Shown here in pieces: positions 37,792 to 46,200 of a DNA stretch of 64,000 nucleotides. This stretch comes from Spirosoma aerolatum. Its GTDB lineage: Bacteria > Bacteroidota > Bacteroidia > Cytophagales > Spirosomataceae. The stretch lies in NCBI RefSeq assembly GCF_002056795.1, contig NZ_CP020104.1:310001-374000 (forward strand), read 5' to 3'. The position numbers and the translations under genes were made by a program. The notes under the pieces are model-generated. The model searched no databases and was not told where the DNA came from. It was given only the letters and a program-made list of their open reading frames with translations. Numbering within the stretch: the stretch's first letter is position 1; each line of letters begins with the position of its first letter.

Positions 37792-38169
37792 TCAAAGTGT
37801 AATAACCAGGTTTGGCATATTTCCCCCCAATGCACCATATAGCTGGGGAAAACAGCCTACCTGTCCTACTTCAATCATATTTTTGGGTTTTACACTCCCC
37901 GTGCCACATTGCTCGAAGGCCCCCTCAGCCAGGTCACGCCTGAGGGCACATTGATCACAGGCCATAATCAGCATTCCCTGTTCCCGGGCTATTTTGTTCA
38001 GGCGTTCGCCGATGGCGTCTCCTTTTCTCAGCACAAAGGCATTGTCATCAAAAAAGAACATGCCAACCACCTCTACACCATGCGTGTTTTGTTCCAGTTG
38101 TGGCAAAATCATGGTTGCCAGCTGGAACGTGGAAGCCATGTTGGTTTTAAAAATGTAGGCTACTTTCAT
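37792..38169 (-). CDS. DsrE family protein
   Basis: This 125-residue protein has the DsrE/DsrF-like fold. MKVAYIFKTNMASTFQLATM at the start and ACDQCALRRDLAEG with a CxxC pair near residue 72 support this. Related proteins relay sulfur or bind metals in small complexes. The Cys pair and nearby GQVGCFPQLYG suggest a role in thiol or metal chemistry. The gene lies 23 nt after the Fur-family gene in the same array. Confidence 0.75.
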   Translation of the reverse strand: MKVAYIFKTNMASTFQLATMILPQLEQNTHGVEVVGMFFFDDNAFVLRKGDAIGERLNKIAREQGMLIMACDQCALRRDLAEGAFEQCGTGSVKPKNMIEVGQVGCFPQLYGALGGNMPNLVITL

Positions 38170-38192
38170 GAATCAATTCGTAGTTTAGGTAA

Positions 38193-38654
38193 CTAGTCAC
38201 TGCTTTTGGTCCTCGGGCAACGTTGCTGCGGATCGTGCTCCTCCCCTGCCAACGCCTGCCGGCAGGCGTTGCAGGTACCTTCCACCAGCAGGTGAAAGGT
38301 ATCAATCTGGTAGTCGGTCAGGGCATTCAGATACGCTTCGGGCAGGGCTGGCAGGCAAACAATCGTTTCGCAGTGCGAACATTTAAAGTGCGGATGCCTG
38401 TTAGCGGAGGTGAGTACCTCATAGAAATACAAGCTGTTGCCCCCGTAGTCAATGAATTTCTGAATAATGCCGGCCTCGGTCAGCGTCAGCAGACAACGGT
38501 ACAAGCTAACCCGGTCTAACTGGTTGTCGAACGCACGTTCCAGATCAGCATGGGTAAATGCTTTCCTGGATTGCATAAACAGGCGAAGCACCGCCGTCCG
38601 GATAGCGGTGATGCGGATACCGTTTTGGTGCAGCAGGTGTTCAGCCTCAGTCAT
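38193..38654 (-). CDS. zur: Fur-family metalloregulator, probably Zur
   Basis: This 153-residue Fur-family repressor has a winged-helix N-terminus (RITAIRTAVLRLFMQS, HADLERAF, DRVSLYRCLLTLTEAGIIQK). Its metal-site residues include the two CxxC motifs of the structural zinc site (FKCSHCETIVCL and GTCNACRQAL). The ATG at 38654 overlaps the hisI stop codon by 8 nt; longer upstream reading would lie inside hisI. Its place among zinc-dependent enzyme genes and near a MerC-type protein suggests a zinc sensor rather than an iron one, but this is inference. Confidence 0.78.
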   Translation of the reverse strand: MTEAEHLLHQNGIRITAIRTAVLRLFMQSRKAFTHADLERAFDNQLDRVSLYRCLLTLTEAGIIQKFIDYGGNSLYFYEVLTSANRHPHFKCSHCETIVCLPALPEAYLNALTDYQIDTFHLLVEGTCNACRQALAGEEHDPQQRCPRTKSSD

Positions 38655-39111
38655 GGTTGGAATAAGCCAGAGAAGTAGTCGTCGGAACAGATGTACCCGG
38701 CAGGAAATCCAGCGTTTCCGTATCAGGGTTAAGCTGGCGGTAGAAACAGGCTTTTCGGTGCTTGCCGTCGGGTCCGTAGGTGTGGCAAACCCCATCGCCT
38801 TCAAGCGTCACCTGATACACCAGCGCATCCTGATCGCAATCGACCAGCACCGCGTCGAGCCGCAACGTATCGCCGGATGTCAGCCCTTTCACCCACAGCT
38901 CATTACGCGAAGTACTCCAGAACGCGGCCCGGCGGTGGGTGAGCGAGTAAGACAGCGCTTCGGCGTTGACAGAGGCCAGCATCAGAATCTGCCCCGTGCG
39001 GCTTTCCTGCACGGCCACCGGCAACAGCCCCCCCCGTTTCGCAAACTGGAGTTGCAGGGTGGTGGTTTCTTCCAGATCGGTTAGCAGGGACGAGAGCAGC
39101 CGGTTAACCAT
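38647..39111 (-). CDS. hisI: Phosphoribosyl-AMP cyclohydrolase
   Basis: HisI is a zinc enzyme that opens the purine ring of PR-AMP in histidine synthesis. The 154-residue protein shows the zinc and magnesium site motifs DCDQDALVYQVTLEGDGVCH and KACFYRQLN. The segment between the last two Cys residues carries an insertion (TYGPDGKHRK) compared with the usual CHTGxxSCFYR. The start at 39111 overlaps the thrS end by 8 nt. No other his gene is nearby, which fits a stand-alone copy in a zinc-response operon. Confidence 0.92.
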   Translation of the reverse strand: MVNRLLSSLLTDLEETTTLQLQFAKRGGLLPVAVQESRTGQILMLASVNAEALSYSLTHRRAAFWSTSRNELWVKGLTSGDTLRLDAVLVDCDQDALVYQVTLEGDGVCHTYGPDGKHRKACFYRQLNPDTETLDFLPGTSVPTTTSLAYSNHD

Positions 39112-41080
39112 CGAATTTAGGGAGTTTGAGCCTTGTAGCACCCGCGATCAGATTGGCTGCATCGGCAAGCGATAGCTGTCCCAGATCAGTACCGCCATGC
39201 TGCCGCACCGATACGCTGCCTTCGGTTTGTTCGGTCTCACCCACCACCAGCATAAACGGCGTTTTGAGCACCTCGGCATCGCGGATTTTGCGGCCCACTT
39301 TCTCGCCACGCTCATCCACAACGGCCAGTAGTTCGAGTTCATCGAGCAGGTAATTCTTCACCGTCTGCGCGTAGTCGTTATACTTCTCCGAGACCGGCAA
39401 AATCCGGACGGGTTCGGGTGCGAGCCAGGTGGGCAGGTTGCCACCGGTACTTTCAAGCAGCAGGGCAATAAACCGTTCCATCGACCCAAACAGGGCGCGG
39501 TGAATCATTACGGGCCGTAACCGCTCGTTATCGGGCCCCACGTAGGTCAGGTCGAAGTTTTCGGGCATCATGTAATCCACCTGAATGGTGCCAATCTGCC
39601 AGGTACGTCCAATGGCATCGCGCACCATGAAATCCAGCTTCGGACCATAAAAAGCCGCTTCCCCTTCTTTCGTAACGGTTTTCATGCCCCGCTCGCGGGT
39701 GGCTTCCACAATGGCCCGTTCGGCCATGTCCCACATAGCATCCGTGCCGAGATACTTGGCTTTATTAGTCGAGTCGCGCAGGGAAATCTGGGTCTGGAAT
39801 TCGGTGAAACCCAGAGTGGCATACACATATTTCACCAGGTCGACCACCCGCAGAAACTCGGTTTTTAGCTGGTCAGGGCGGCAGTAAATGTGCGCATCGT
39901 CCTGCGTGAAGCCCCGCACCCGCGTCAGTCCGTGCAACTCACCCGACTGCTCGTAGCGATAGACGGTGCCAAATTCGGCGTATTTTACGGGCAGTTCACG
40001 ATAGCTGTGCGGGCGGGCTTTGTATAACTGGCAGTGGTGGGGGCAGTTCATCGGCTTCAGAAAAAACTCCTCGTCGGCCTCCGGCGTTTGAATGGGCTGG
40101 AACGAATCCTGCCCGTATTTGGCGTAATGGCCCGAGGTGACGTACAGGTTTTTCTTGCCGATGTGGGGTGAAGCCACGTGCTGATAGCCCACGCGGGTTT
40201 GCACCCGACGCAGAAAATTGATCAGGTTCTGCCGGAGCGCTTCGCCACGCGGCATCCACAGGGGCAGCCCCATCCCCACCAGTTCATCGAAGGTGAAGAG
40301 GTCCAGTTCGCGGCCCAGTTTGCGATGATCGCGCTGCTTAGCCTCCTCCAAAGCAGTCAGGTAAGCATCCAACTCCGCTTTTTTGGGAAAACTGATGCCG
40401 TAAACCCGTGTCAGCATCTTGTTCTGGTCGTTTCCCCGCCAGTATGCCCCCGCCACCGCCATCAGCTTGACGGCTTTGATGGGCGACGTATCGGGGATGT
40501 GTGGACCAGCGCAAAGGTCGGTATAAGCACCCGTTTCGTAGAACGTAATGGTACCGTCGGCCAGGCCGTCGATTAGTTCGAGTTTGTAGGGGTCCTGTTT
40601 TTCGGTGAAAAAACGGGTAGCCTCCTCTTTGGATACGTTCCGGCGCAGGTTCGGGAATCGGTTGCGGGCCAGTTCGAGCATTTTGGCTTCGACGTTGGGA
40701 AAATCGGCTTCCGAAAACGCATAGTCGCCGAAATCCACATCGTAATAAAATCCCCGCTCGACAGCCGGGCCGGTGCCGAAGCGAACGCCGGGGTAGAGTT
40801 CCTCCAGGGCGTAGGCCAGCAGGTGGGCCGTTGTGTGCCAGAACGCGGCTTTTCCTTCCTCATCGGCCCAGGTCAGCAAACGTACCCGAACCGGCCCGGC
40901 CGTGTTCTGATCGATGGGGCGGGTCGCATCCCAAATCTGACCGTTTACATCGGCTGCCAGCACATTGCGGGCCAGTCCTTCGCTGATAGACCGGGCAATG
41001 GTAAGGCCGGTAGGCGGTGAATTCCAGGAACGGGTTTGCCCGTCGGGCAGGGCAATTATGATATCGTCGGTGGTTGTCAT
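39104..41080 (-). CDS. thrS: Threonyl-tRNA synthetase
   Basis: This 658-residue class II synthetase has, in order, a TGS domain (1-65), an editing domain with HTTAHLLAYALEE and CAGPHIP, the catalytic domain, and the C-terminal anticodon-binding domain. The catalytic zinc ligands Cys in MNCPHH, His in DDAHIYC and His in MIHRALFGSMERF are all kept. A zinc-bound active site makes this a plausible Zur-regulated reserve copy, as known for cyanobacterial ThrRS paralogues. I cannot see whether another thrS exists. Confidence 0.95.
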   Translation of the reverse strand: MTTTDDIIIALPDGQTRSWNSPPTGLTIARSISEGLARNVLAADVNGQIWDATRPIDQNTAGPVRVRLLTWADEEGKAAFWHTTAHLLAYALEELYPGVRFGTGPAVERGFYYDVDFGDYAFSEADFPNVEAKMLELARNRFPNLRRNVSKEEATRFFTEKQDPYKLELIDGLADGTITFYETGAYTDLCAGPHIPDTSPIKAVKLMAVAGAYWRGNDQNKMLTRVYGISFPKKAELDAYLTALEEAKQRDHRKLGRELDLFTFDELVGMGLPLWMPRGEALRQNLINFLRRVQTRVGYQHVASPHIGKKNLYVTSGHYAKYGQDSFQPIQTPEADEEFFLKPMNCPHHCQLYKARPHSYRELPVKYAEFGTVYRYEQSGELHGLTRVRGFTQDDAHIYCRPDQLKTEFLRVVDLVKYVYATLGFTEFQTQISLRDSTNKAKYLGTDAMWDMAERAIVEATRERGMKTVTKEGEAAFYGPKLDFMVRDAIGRTWQIGTIQVDYMMPENFDLTYVGPDNERLRPVMIHRALFGSMERFIALLLESTGGNLPTWLAPEPVRILPVSEKYNDYAQTVKNYLLDELELLAVVDERGEKVGRKIRDAEVLKTPFMLVVGETEQTEGSVSVRQHGGTDLGQLSLADAANLIAGATRLKLPKFDG

Positions 41081-41103
41081 AAATAGGTATCAAATAAGGG
41101 CTG

Positions 41104-41685
41104 CTACCAGCCGTCATAGCTTTTGGGGGTAATGCCTTTCAGCCGCAGATAGACTTCACACTGGCCTCTATGGTAGATGATATGGTTCTCCATCGCGAAG
41201 AACAACCGCCAGCCGGGAATCAGCCCGTCAGGGAAGGCCGTCATCCGATAGAACTGATGCACGGGCAGGGTTACAATACAAGCTTGCACATGGGTATAAA
41301 ACGCTTTTAACTCCGTGAGCACCTGGTCTTTGGTCATTTGTGTAGGCAGCGTCCGACGCTGGTAGGGGTTTTCCAGGCCCAACCGCTCCGATAGCTGGTT
41401 GCAGGTGTACAGTATACAATGGCGCCACTGCTCGCTGAAGGTCATCGTCGAGTCTGTGAGTCGAAACGGGTAATACTCGGCAGGCATCTGTTCGGCCAGG
41501 GCCAGCGAGTGTTTCTCCGACTGCCACCAGACGTCGGTTAGTTCCCGGCGGTAACGGGCTACGTAGGTTTGGCTGTAGGTCTCGGCTTCACCCTGGGTTG
41601 CTGCCATCTGGTCCTGTGTATAACCGGGCCGTAGCGAGCCGACCAGAAAAAACAATAAAAGGCAGGTACGAATTATGACGCTCAT
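41104..41685 (-). CDS. Secreted DinB-superfamily protein
   Basis: This 193-residue protein has an N-terminal signal peptide (ending near GYTQD). The four-helix DinB fold is marked by the metal-binding histidines in EQWRHCILYTC and NHIIYHRGQCEVYLRLKG. DinB-like proteins bind zinc or nickel. The family function is often unknown, and export of such a protein is uncommon. The start codon overlaps the stop of the preceding small ORF as ATGA. It lies in the thrS-hisI-zur array. Confidence 0.8.
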   Translation of the reverse strand: MSVIIRTCLLLFFLVGSLRPGYTQDQMAATQGEAETYSQTYVARYRRELTDVWWQSEKHSLALAEQMPAEYYPFRLTDSTMTFSEQWRHCILYTCNQLSERLGLENPYQRRTLPTQMTKDQVLTELKAFYTHVQACIVTLPVHQFYRMTAFPDGLIPGWRLFFAMENHIIYHRGQCEVYLRLKGITPKSYDGW

Positions 41686-41941
41686 GAGTTGTCGGGCTGT
41701 AGTTCGGCCCCGTCCAGGATATAGTTTAACTCGTAGATGTTATCGTCATTGAGCCGTAATGTACCTGATAAGGTCCGTCGTTCATCGGTTCGGAACCAGC
41801 GAGGCAGTTTTTTGAACTTGAGGGCCATGACCGATTCTTATTTAACTGCACATCCTGCAGCCGATACCAGCTGATGACTTCGGGCACCGATGCCAAACCG
41901 GGCAGCAGCAGACCGAATACCAAAAGCCTGAAGCGTTTCAT
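41682..41941 (-). pseudogene. Small gene split by a frameshift, between MerC and DinB
   Basis: From the ATG at 41941 a signal-like sequence MKRFRLLVFGLLLPGLASVP, then ISWYRLQDVQLN, is read. Around position 41830 the likely frame changes. The other frame continues MALKFKKLPRWFRTDERRTL and LNDDNIYELNYILDGAEL to a TGA at 41682-41684, which overlaps the next ATG. The reading frame in use at the 3' end makes good protein sense and is coupled to DinB, so a frameshift mutation or sequencing error is likely. The family is unknown. Confidence 0.5.
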
Positions 41942-41948
41942 AGCTGCA

Positions 41949-42323
41949 TTAGTGGGCGTGATGAGTGCGGCAATACCGAATGTTCAGCAGGTGCGTGATG
42001 ACCAGCCCCAGCGAAGCTGCGTAAGCGAGGTACTCAAACCCTGCGTGCACCTCTTCGAGCAGCAGCCCTGTGGCAAAAAGACCTAGAAACAGCCATAAAA
42101 AACGGGCGATAGTCGACGTGCTATGGCGGCTGGCCGACCAGACGGCCAAAACGTTAATGCCGATGAAGAGGTAATCCAGGCTGAGGAAGCTGGCGCGCAG
42201 CGTGTCGTACTGTAGCAGCGTGGAACTCATGACCAGCACAGGCGTGATCAGACAATGAATGATGCAGAGAATCGACCCGGTGATGCCGATCAGGTCGTCG
42301 CGCTTCTGGAGCAGATTGACCAT
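41949..42323 (-). CDS. MerC-domain membrane protein
   Basis: This 124-residue membrane protein has four helices and the MerC-type motif LCIIHCLITP with Cys and His in helix 1. MerC transports mercury in resistance operons, but chromosomal versions in Bacteroidota often sit beside Fur/Zur-type regulators and are suspected metal transporters. The C-terminal RYCRTHHAH adds further metal-binding residues. It is the first gene of the array and lies 37 nt downstream of the palindromic operator. Confidence 0.8.
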   Translation of the reverse strand: MVNLLQKRDDLIGITGSILCIIHCLITPVLVMSSTLLQYDTLRASFLSLDYLFIGINVLAVWSASRHSTSTIARFLWLFLGLFATGLLLEEVHAGFEYLAYAASLGLVITHLLNIRYCRTHHAH

Positions 42324-42350
42324 GGAAGTAATTCGCGTTTAGTAACTGGA

Positions 42351-42358
42351 CAAAAGTA
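42351..42358 (-). promoter_or_regulatory. -7 promoter element of the MerC-zinc operon
   Basis: On the minus strand these bases read TACTTTTG, matching TAnnTTTG. A TTG inside the palindrome lies 20 nt upstream, matching the usual -33 spacing. The MerC start codon is 28 nt downstream. Confidence 0.65.
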
Positions 42359-42360
42359 AG

Positions 42361-42407
42361 TAAGCCCATCTGTTTTTGCAACGATGTTGCAAAAACAGAT
42401 GGGCTTA
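42361..42407 (-). promoter_or_regulatory. Long palindromic operator, probable Zur box
   Basis: Two 22-bp arms are exact complements (42361-42382 and 42386-42407) around the 3-nt centre GAT. The core reads TTTTTGCAAC, GAT, GTTGCAAAAA. The palindrome covers the -33 region of the MerC promoter, so a bound repressor would block transcription of the array. I see no second copy of this sequence in the window. Identity as a Zur site is inference from its neighbours. Confidence 0.6.
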
Positions 42408-42426
42408 TCCTCAGCCGAATGCAAAC

Positions 42427-43180
42427 CTACTTAGCCTCCTCAAACGCTGCTTGCTGCCCGGCTGTCAGTTTGGCCCAAAACATATTGTCGCTGATAGTAG
42501 GTTAATTCTACCAGCCTCCTCTGCCGGAAGGGATAGCTACCATCGTTTTTGCACGAACGGCACAGCTTTTTGTAGAATCTGGCGGTACAACGCCACGTTG
42601 AAGCGCCCTGATTACTCTTTATTGAATACTGTCTTTCAATGGTTATACCCGTTGATTCGGCGCTAACTTAGTCGGACAGTAATTCTTTCCGGTTTCTTTT
42701 TTAACCACCTCCGGCCAGGCACCGAGTGGGTCAACGACCACCGCTACGGCCTTAGCCAGTTTAGGCAGATAGACCATAGGTGGCAAATCACGGCCAACGC
42801 GCACGAGCCGCCGATAGACTGTCTTTCCCTCCGCATCCACCAAGACCACCGGAACAAACTCGTTCACGGGCACCGGTTTCTGATTACCCAACATCGACCA
42901 ACTTACTGGCCATAATGTCAACAACAAACGCATCCGGCAGAACCTTTGGGGAAGCCCTGCCATTCTGAAATGAAAATCTGACCCGGAAGCGACAAATAGG
43001 CTCTTTATACCGGGTCACTTTGGCAATCCGCAATTCCGAATACGGATAAGGACCAAACAAAGCAACTCCTCGTTGCAGAGACGCCTGAGCGGCCTGCCTG
43101 AATAAACCGACGTTGTAAGGCTGCCGCTACAGGGGTGGCTTCCAAAACTAGTTTAAAATTGTATGCATCTTTATTCGGGC
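42427..43180 (-). pseudogene. Decayed gene region with metallopeptidase-like fragments
   Basis: Several minus-strand pieces in different frames make protein sense. They are GLFRQAAQASLQRGVALFG, then PYPYSELRIAKVTRYKEP (like the GPYPYxEL segment of M1-type peptidases); a 96-106-codon frame at 42643-42963 (GNQKPVPVNEFVPVVLVDAE to GAWPEVVKKETGKNY); and a C-terminal-like piece ISDNMFWAKLTAGQQAAFEE. Stops and shifts separate them. The frame change near 42899 joins KLVDVG to NQKPV. The overall identity is uncertain. The 42643-42963 piece might still be translated. Confidence 0.4.
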
Positions 43181-43209
43181 GTTTCCTGAAAATGACACTT
43201 GATTGCCCT

Positions 43210-46200
43210 TTACTCGCTTCGCAAACTCTTCACGGGATTGACCAGGGCTGCTTTAATGGCCTGAAAACTGACGGTCAATAGAGCGATGCCCACTGCTAGC
43301 AAGCCCGCCAGTGCAAATACCCACCCCGACAGCGTAATCTTGTAGGCAAAGCTCTGTAACCATCTATCCATCACATACCAGGCTAGTGGAGAAGCAATGA
43401 AAATGGCGACCAGCACTAACTTGACAAAGTCTTTCGAGAGCAAGCCAACAATACTACCAACCGATGCACCCAGAACTTTGCGAACCCCGATTTCTTTCGT
43501 CCGCTGTTGGGCTGCGAAAGCCGCCAGCCCAAATAAACCCAGGCACGAAATTAAAATAGCGATGAGGGTGAAGTAGCTGACAATACTGGACGTACGCCCA
43601 TCTGCCTGATAATTACGCTGAAAATCTTCATCCAGAAAGGAATATTCAAACGGTTCATCGGGAAGTAGTGTTTTCCATTTTTGTTCCACAAAGGCAAGCA
43701 CATTGCCTACCTGAGCGGTATTGACATGAACAATCAGGTAATTATAATAGAATGGGTTCGGCATCAGCAGAAAGGCGTAAGGCTGAATCGGCTGGTGAAG
43801 GTCTTCAAAATGAAAATCCCGAACTACCCCCACAATCTCCAGCGACGACGGTTTAGCTTCATCGCCATAGTTGAGTTTATAGCCAATGGCTTTTTGCAGA
43901 GGAACACCCAACTTGCGTAAGGCAGCCTCATTAACCACAATTCGGGAATTGCTATCGGCTGGGAACGCAGTTGAAAACAGCCGACCTTTTAATAACTGAA
44001 AGCCCATCAGGTGCATGAAATTCTGGTCGACAAAGTTTGTCTTCACGTACTGAACCTGACCCGCGTTTTGATCGGGACGATATAAGCCAACATCACTTGG
44101 GCTGATAATACCCGGATAAAACTTAGCGCCTGCCGCTTCAATAACCTGATTGCTCTGCTGGATCTGGTTGCGCAAGGCCGTATACGCTTTGTGTGCGTCA
44201 TCGCTTCGGAGGGGAATAATCAGTTGCTGATCTTTGGTAAAACCAAGGGGCTGATTCCTCAGAAAACGCATCTGTTGCTGAATGACCAGGGTGGCCACCA
44301 CCAACCCAATGGAAATGACGAATTGGAATACCACCAGGCTCCGGCGCAGGGCGATCGCAGAAATCGAGTTGGCAAAGCGCCCCTTCAGCACATGCACCGG
44401 ATTGAACACTGATAAGTAGAAAGCAGGATAACTACCCGCCACCATGCCGGTTAGTAAAGCTAGCCCGATAAACGCACCTATCGTAGTCGGGCCGAGCAGG
44501 TCGGCAAAGGCCAATTGTTTTCCGGTTAGTTGATTAAAGACCGGCAACAACAGGGCAACCAGCCCAACGGCAAACACGAAAGCCAGCATGGATACGACCA
44601 TCGACTCGCCCAGAAATTGTCGAATCAAGAGTCCTCGTCCGGCACCCATCACTTTGCGAATGCCCACTTCGGCGGCTCGTTTGGCCGACCGGGCGGTGGC
44701 TAAATTCATAAAATTGATACAGGCAATGAGTAGCGTAAACAGCGCAATAGAGGCCAGAATATAGAGGTAGGCCTTACTGGTTGTGGGGGTCACAATTTCC
44801 TGGATCGATCCATATAAGTGCAGATCAGGCACGGCAACCAACGAAATCCGCTTGTCGAAGCCAGCCGATTTGAGTCCTTCTCGGGCATATTTTTCAATAA
44901 AGGCGGGCAGTTTCGCAGTCAATCGTTCGGCATCGCTGCCTGGGCGAAGGCGCAGGTAGGTGAAAAACATGTTGTTGTAATAGAAATTCTGTGGTTGTTC
45001 CCGCAGAAAGCCACCAACCCAACCCGCCATCATGGGCACAAAAAAATGGGCGTCGATGTGTGAACGGGCACTTTCATCCCGGAATACACCCGTCACCTTG
45101 AAGGTTTCACCATTCCCGATCGAGCCGTTAATCCGAATCAGGTTATTAAGCGCTGGTGCAGTCCCAAACAGTTTGTGGGCTAGGGCATCGGAGAGTACAA
45201 TCGAATGAACATCCTGCAACGCGGTTTTCGCATCTCCTTCCGTAAAGTGATACGAAAACACATCAAAAAAGGTCGAGTCGACCTGATAGCCGTTGGTTTC
45301 GTAAACCGATTGGCTCCGTTTGCCCGGCTGCTGGAGCTGAAGTAACGTTTTACTTTCGCTGAAATTCTGCTTTAAGCGGGTCACTTGCACCACTTCCGGA
45401 AACGCTGCTTTCAGGGCAGCCGCATAAGGCGATGATTGCCTTGGACTCTGCTCCTGGGTACCCGTCGGATAAATTATGTCGCTTTTTACCAGATATAAAT
45501 CCGGAGCATACTGCTGGTGTTTATCGAACGAGAGTTCACTGCGGATGTAGAGCATCAGCAACATACAGCAGGTCATGCCAACGGACAAGCCAACGATGTT
45601 GATGGCCGAAAAGGACTTGCTGCGCAGCAGATTGCGCCAGGCGATTTTAACATAGTTGCGAAGCATAAGGGGATGTAAACTAGAGCTATGGCGGTTTGAG
45701 ATGTCAATAGCCCTGGTGGGCGGGCTTTCTGAACGCAATAGTAGCGGCTGGATCGGCGACCGAGGTGCCAATTTATCAATTGGTACCTCTTTTTTTACGC
45801 TGTTTTTGTATTCGACCGGGGTTTGGCCTGTCATCTGTTTGAACACCCGGTTGAACGTCGTTTTGGAATTAAAGCCCGACTCATAGGCAATACCCAGCAG
45901 CGTGAGCCGATCGTAGGCCGGATCACGCATTTTTCGAGCAATTTCACGGATTCGAAATTCATTAATAAAATCGCTGAAGTTCTTGTCGAGCCCTACGTTG
46001 ATGATCCGCGACAACTCATGGGGATGAATCGCCAGTTTCACCGCCAGCGTGGTCAATGTCAGTTCGGCATCCTCGTAAAGGTGGTTTGCCGCCACCGCTT
46101 CCTTTAGCTTTCGGCCTTTCTGCCTGGCATCCGATCGATCAGAGCCTGGCATTGTTAGCTTGACAGGGCCATCTGATTTGAGGATCACCTCTACGGCCAT

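Noticed and set aside
42376..42666. A 96-codon + strand frame over the palindrome
   Set aside because: It starts within the operator palindrome, shows no protein-like features, and overlaps better-supported minus-strand remnants.
43076..43090. AGAGACGC word like the stop-codon repeat
   Set aside because: Only one arm is present and no gene ends there.
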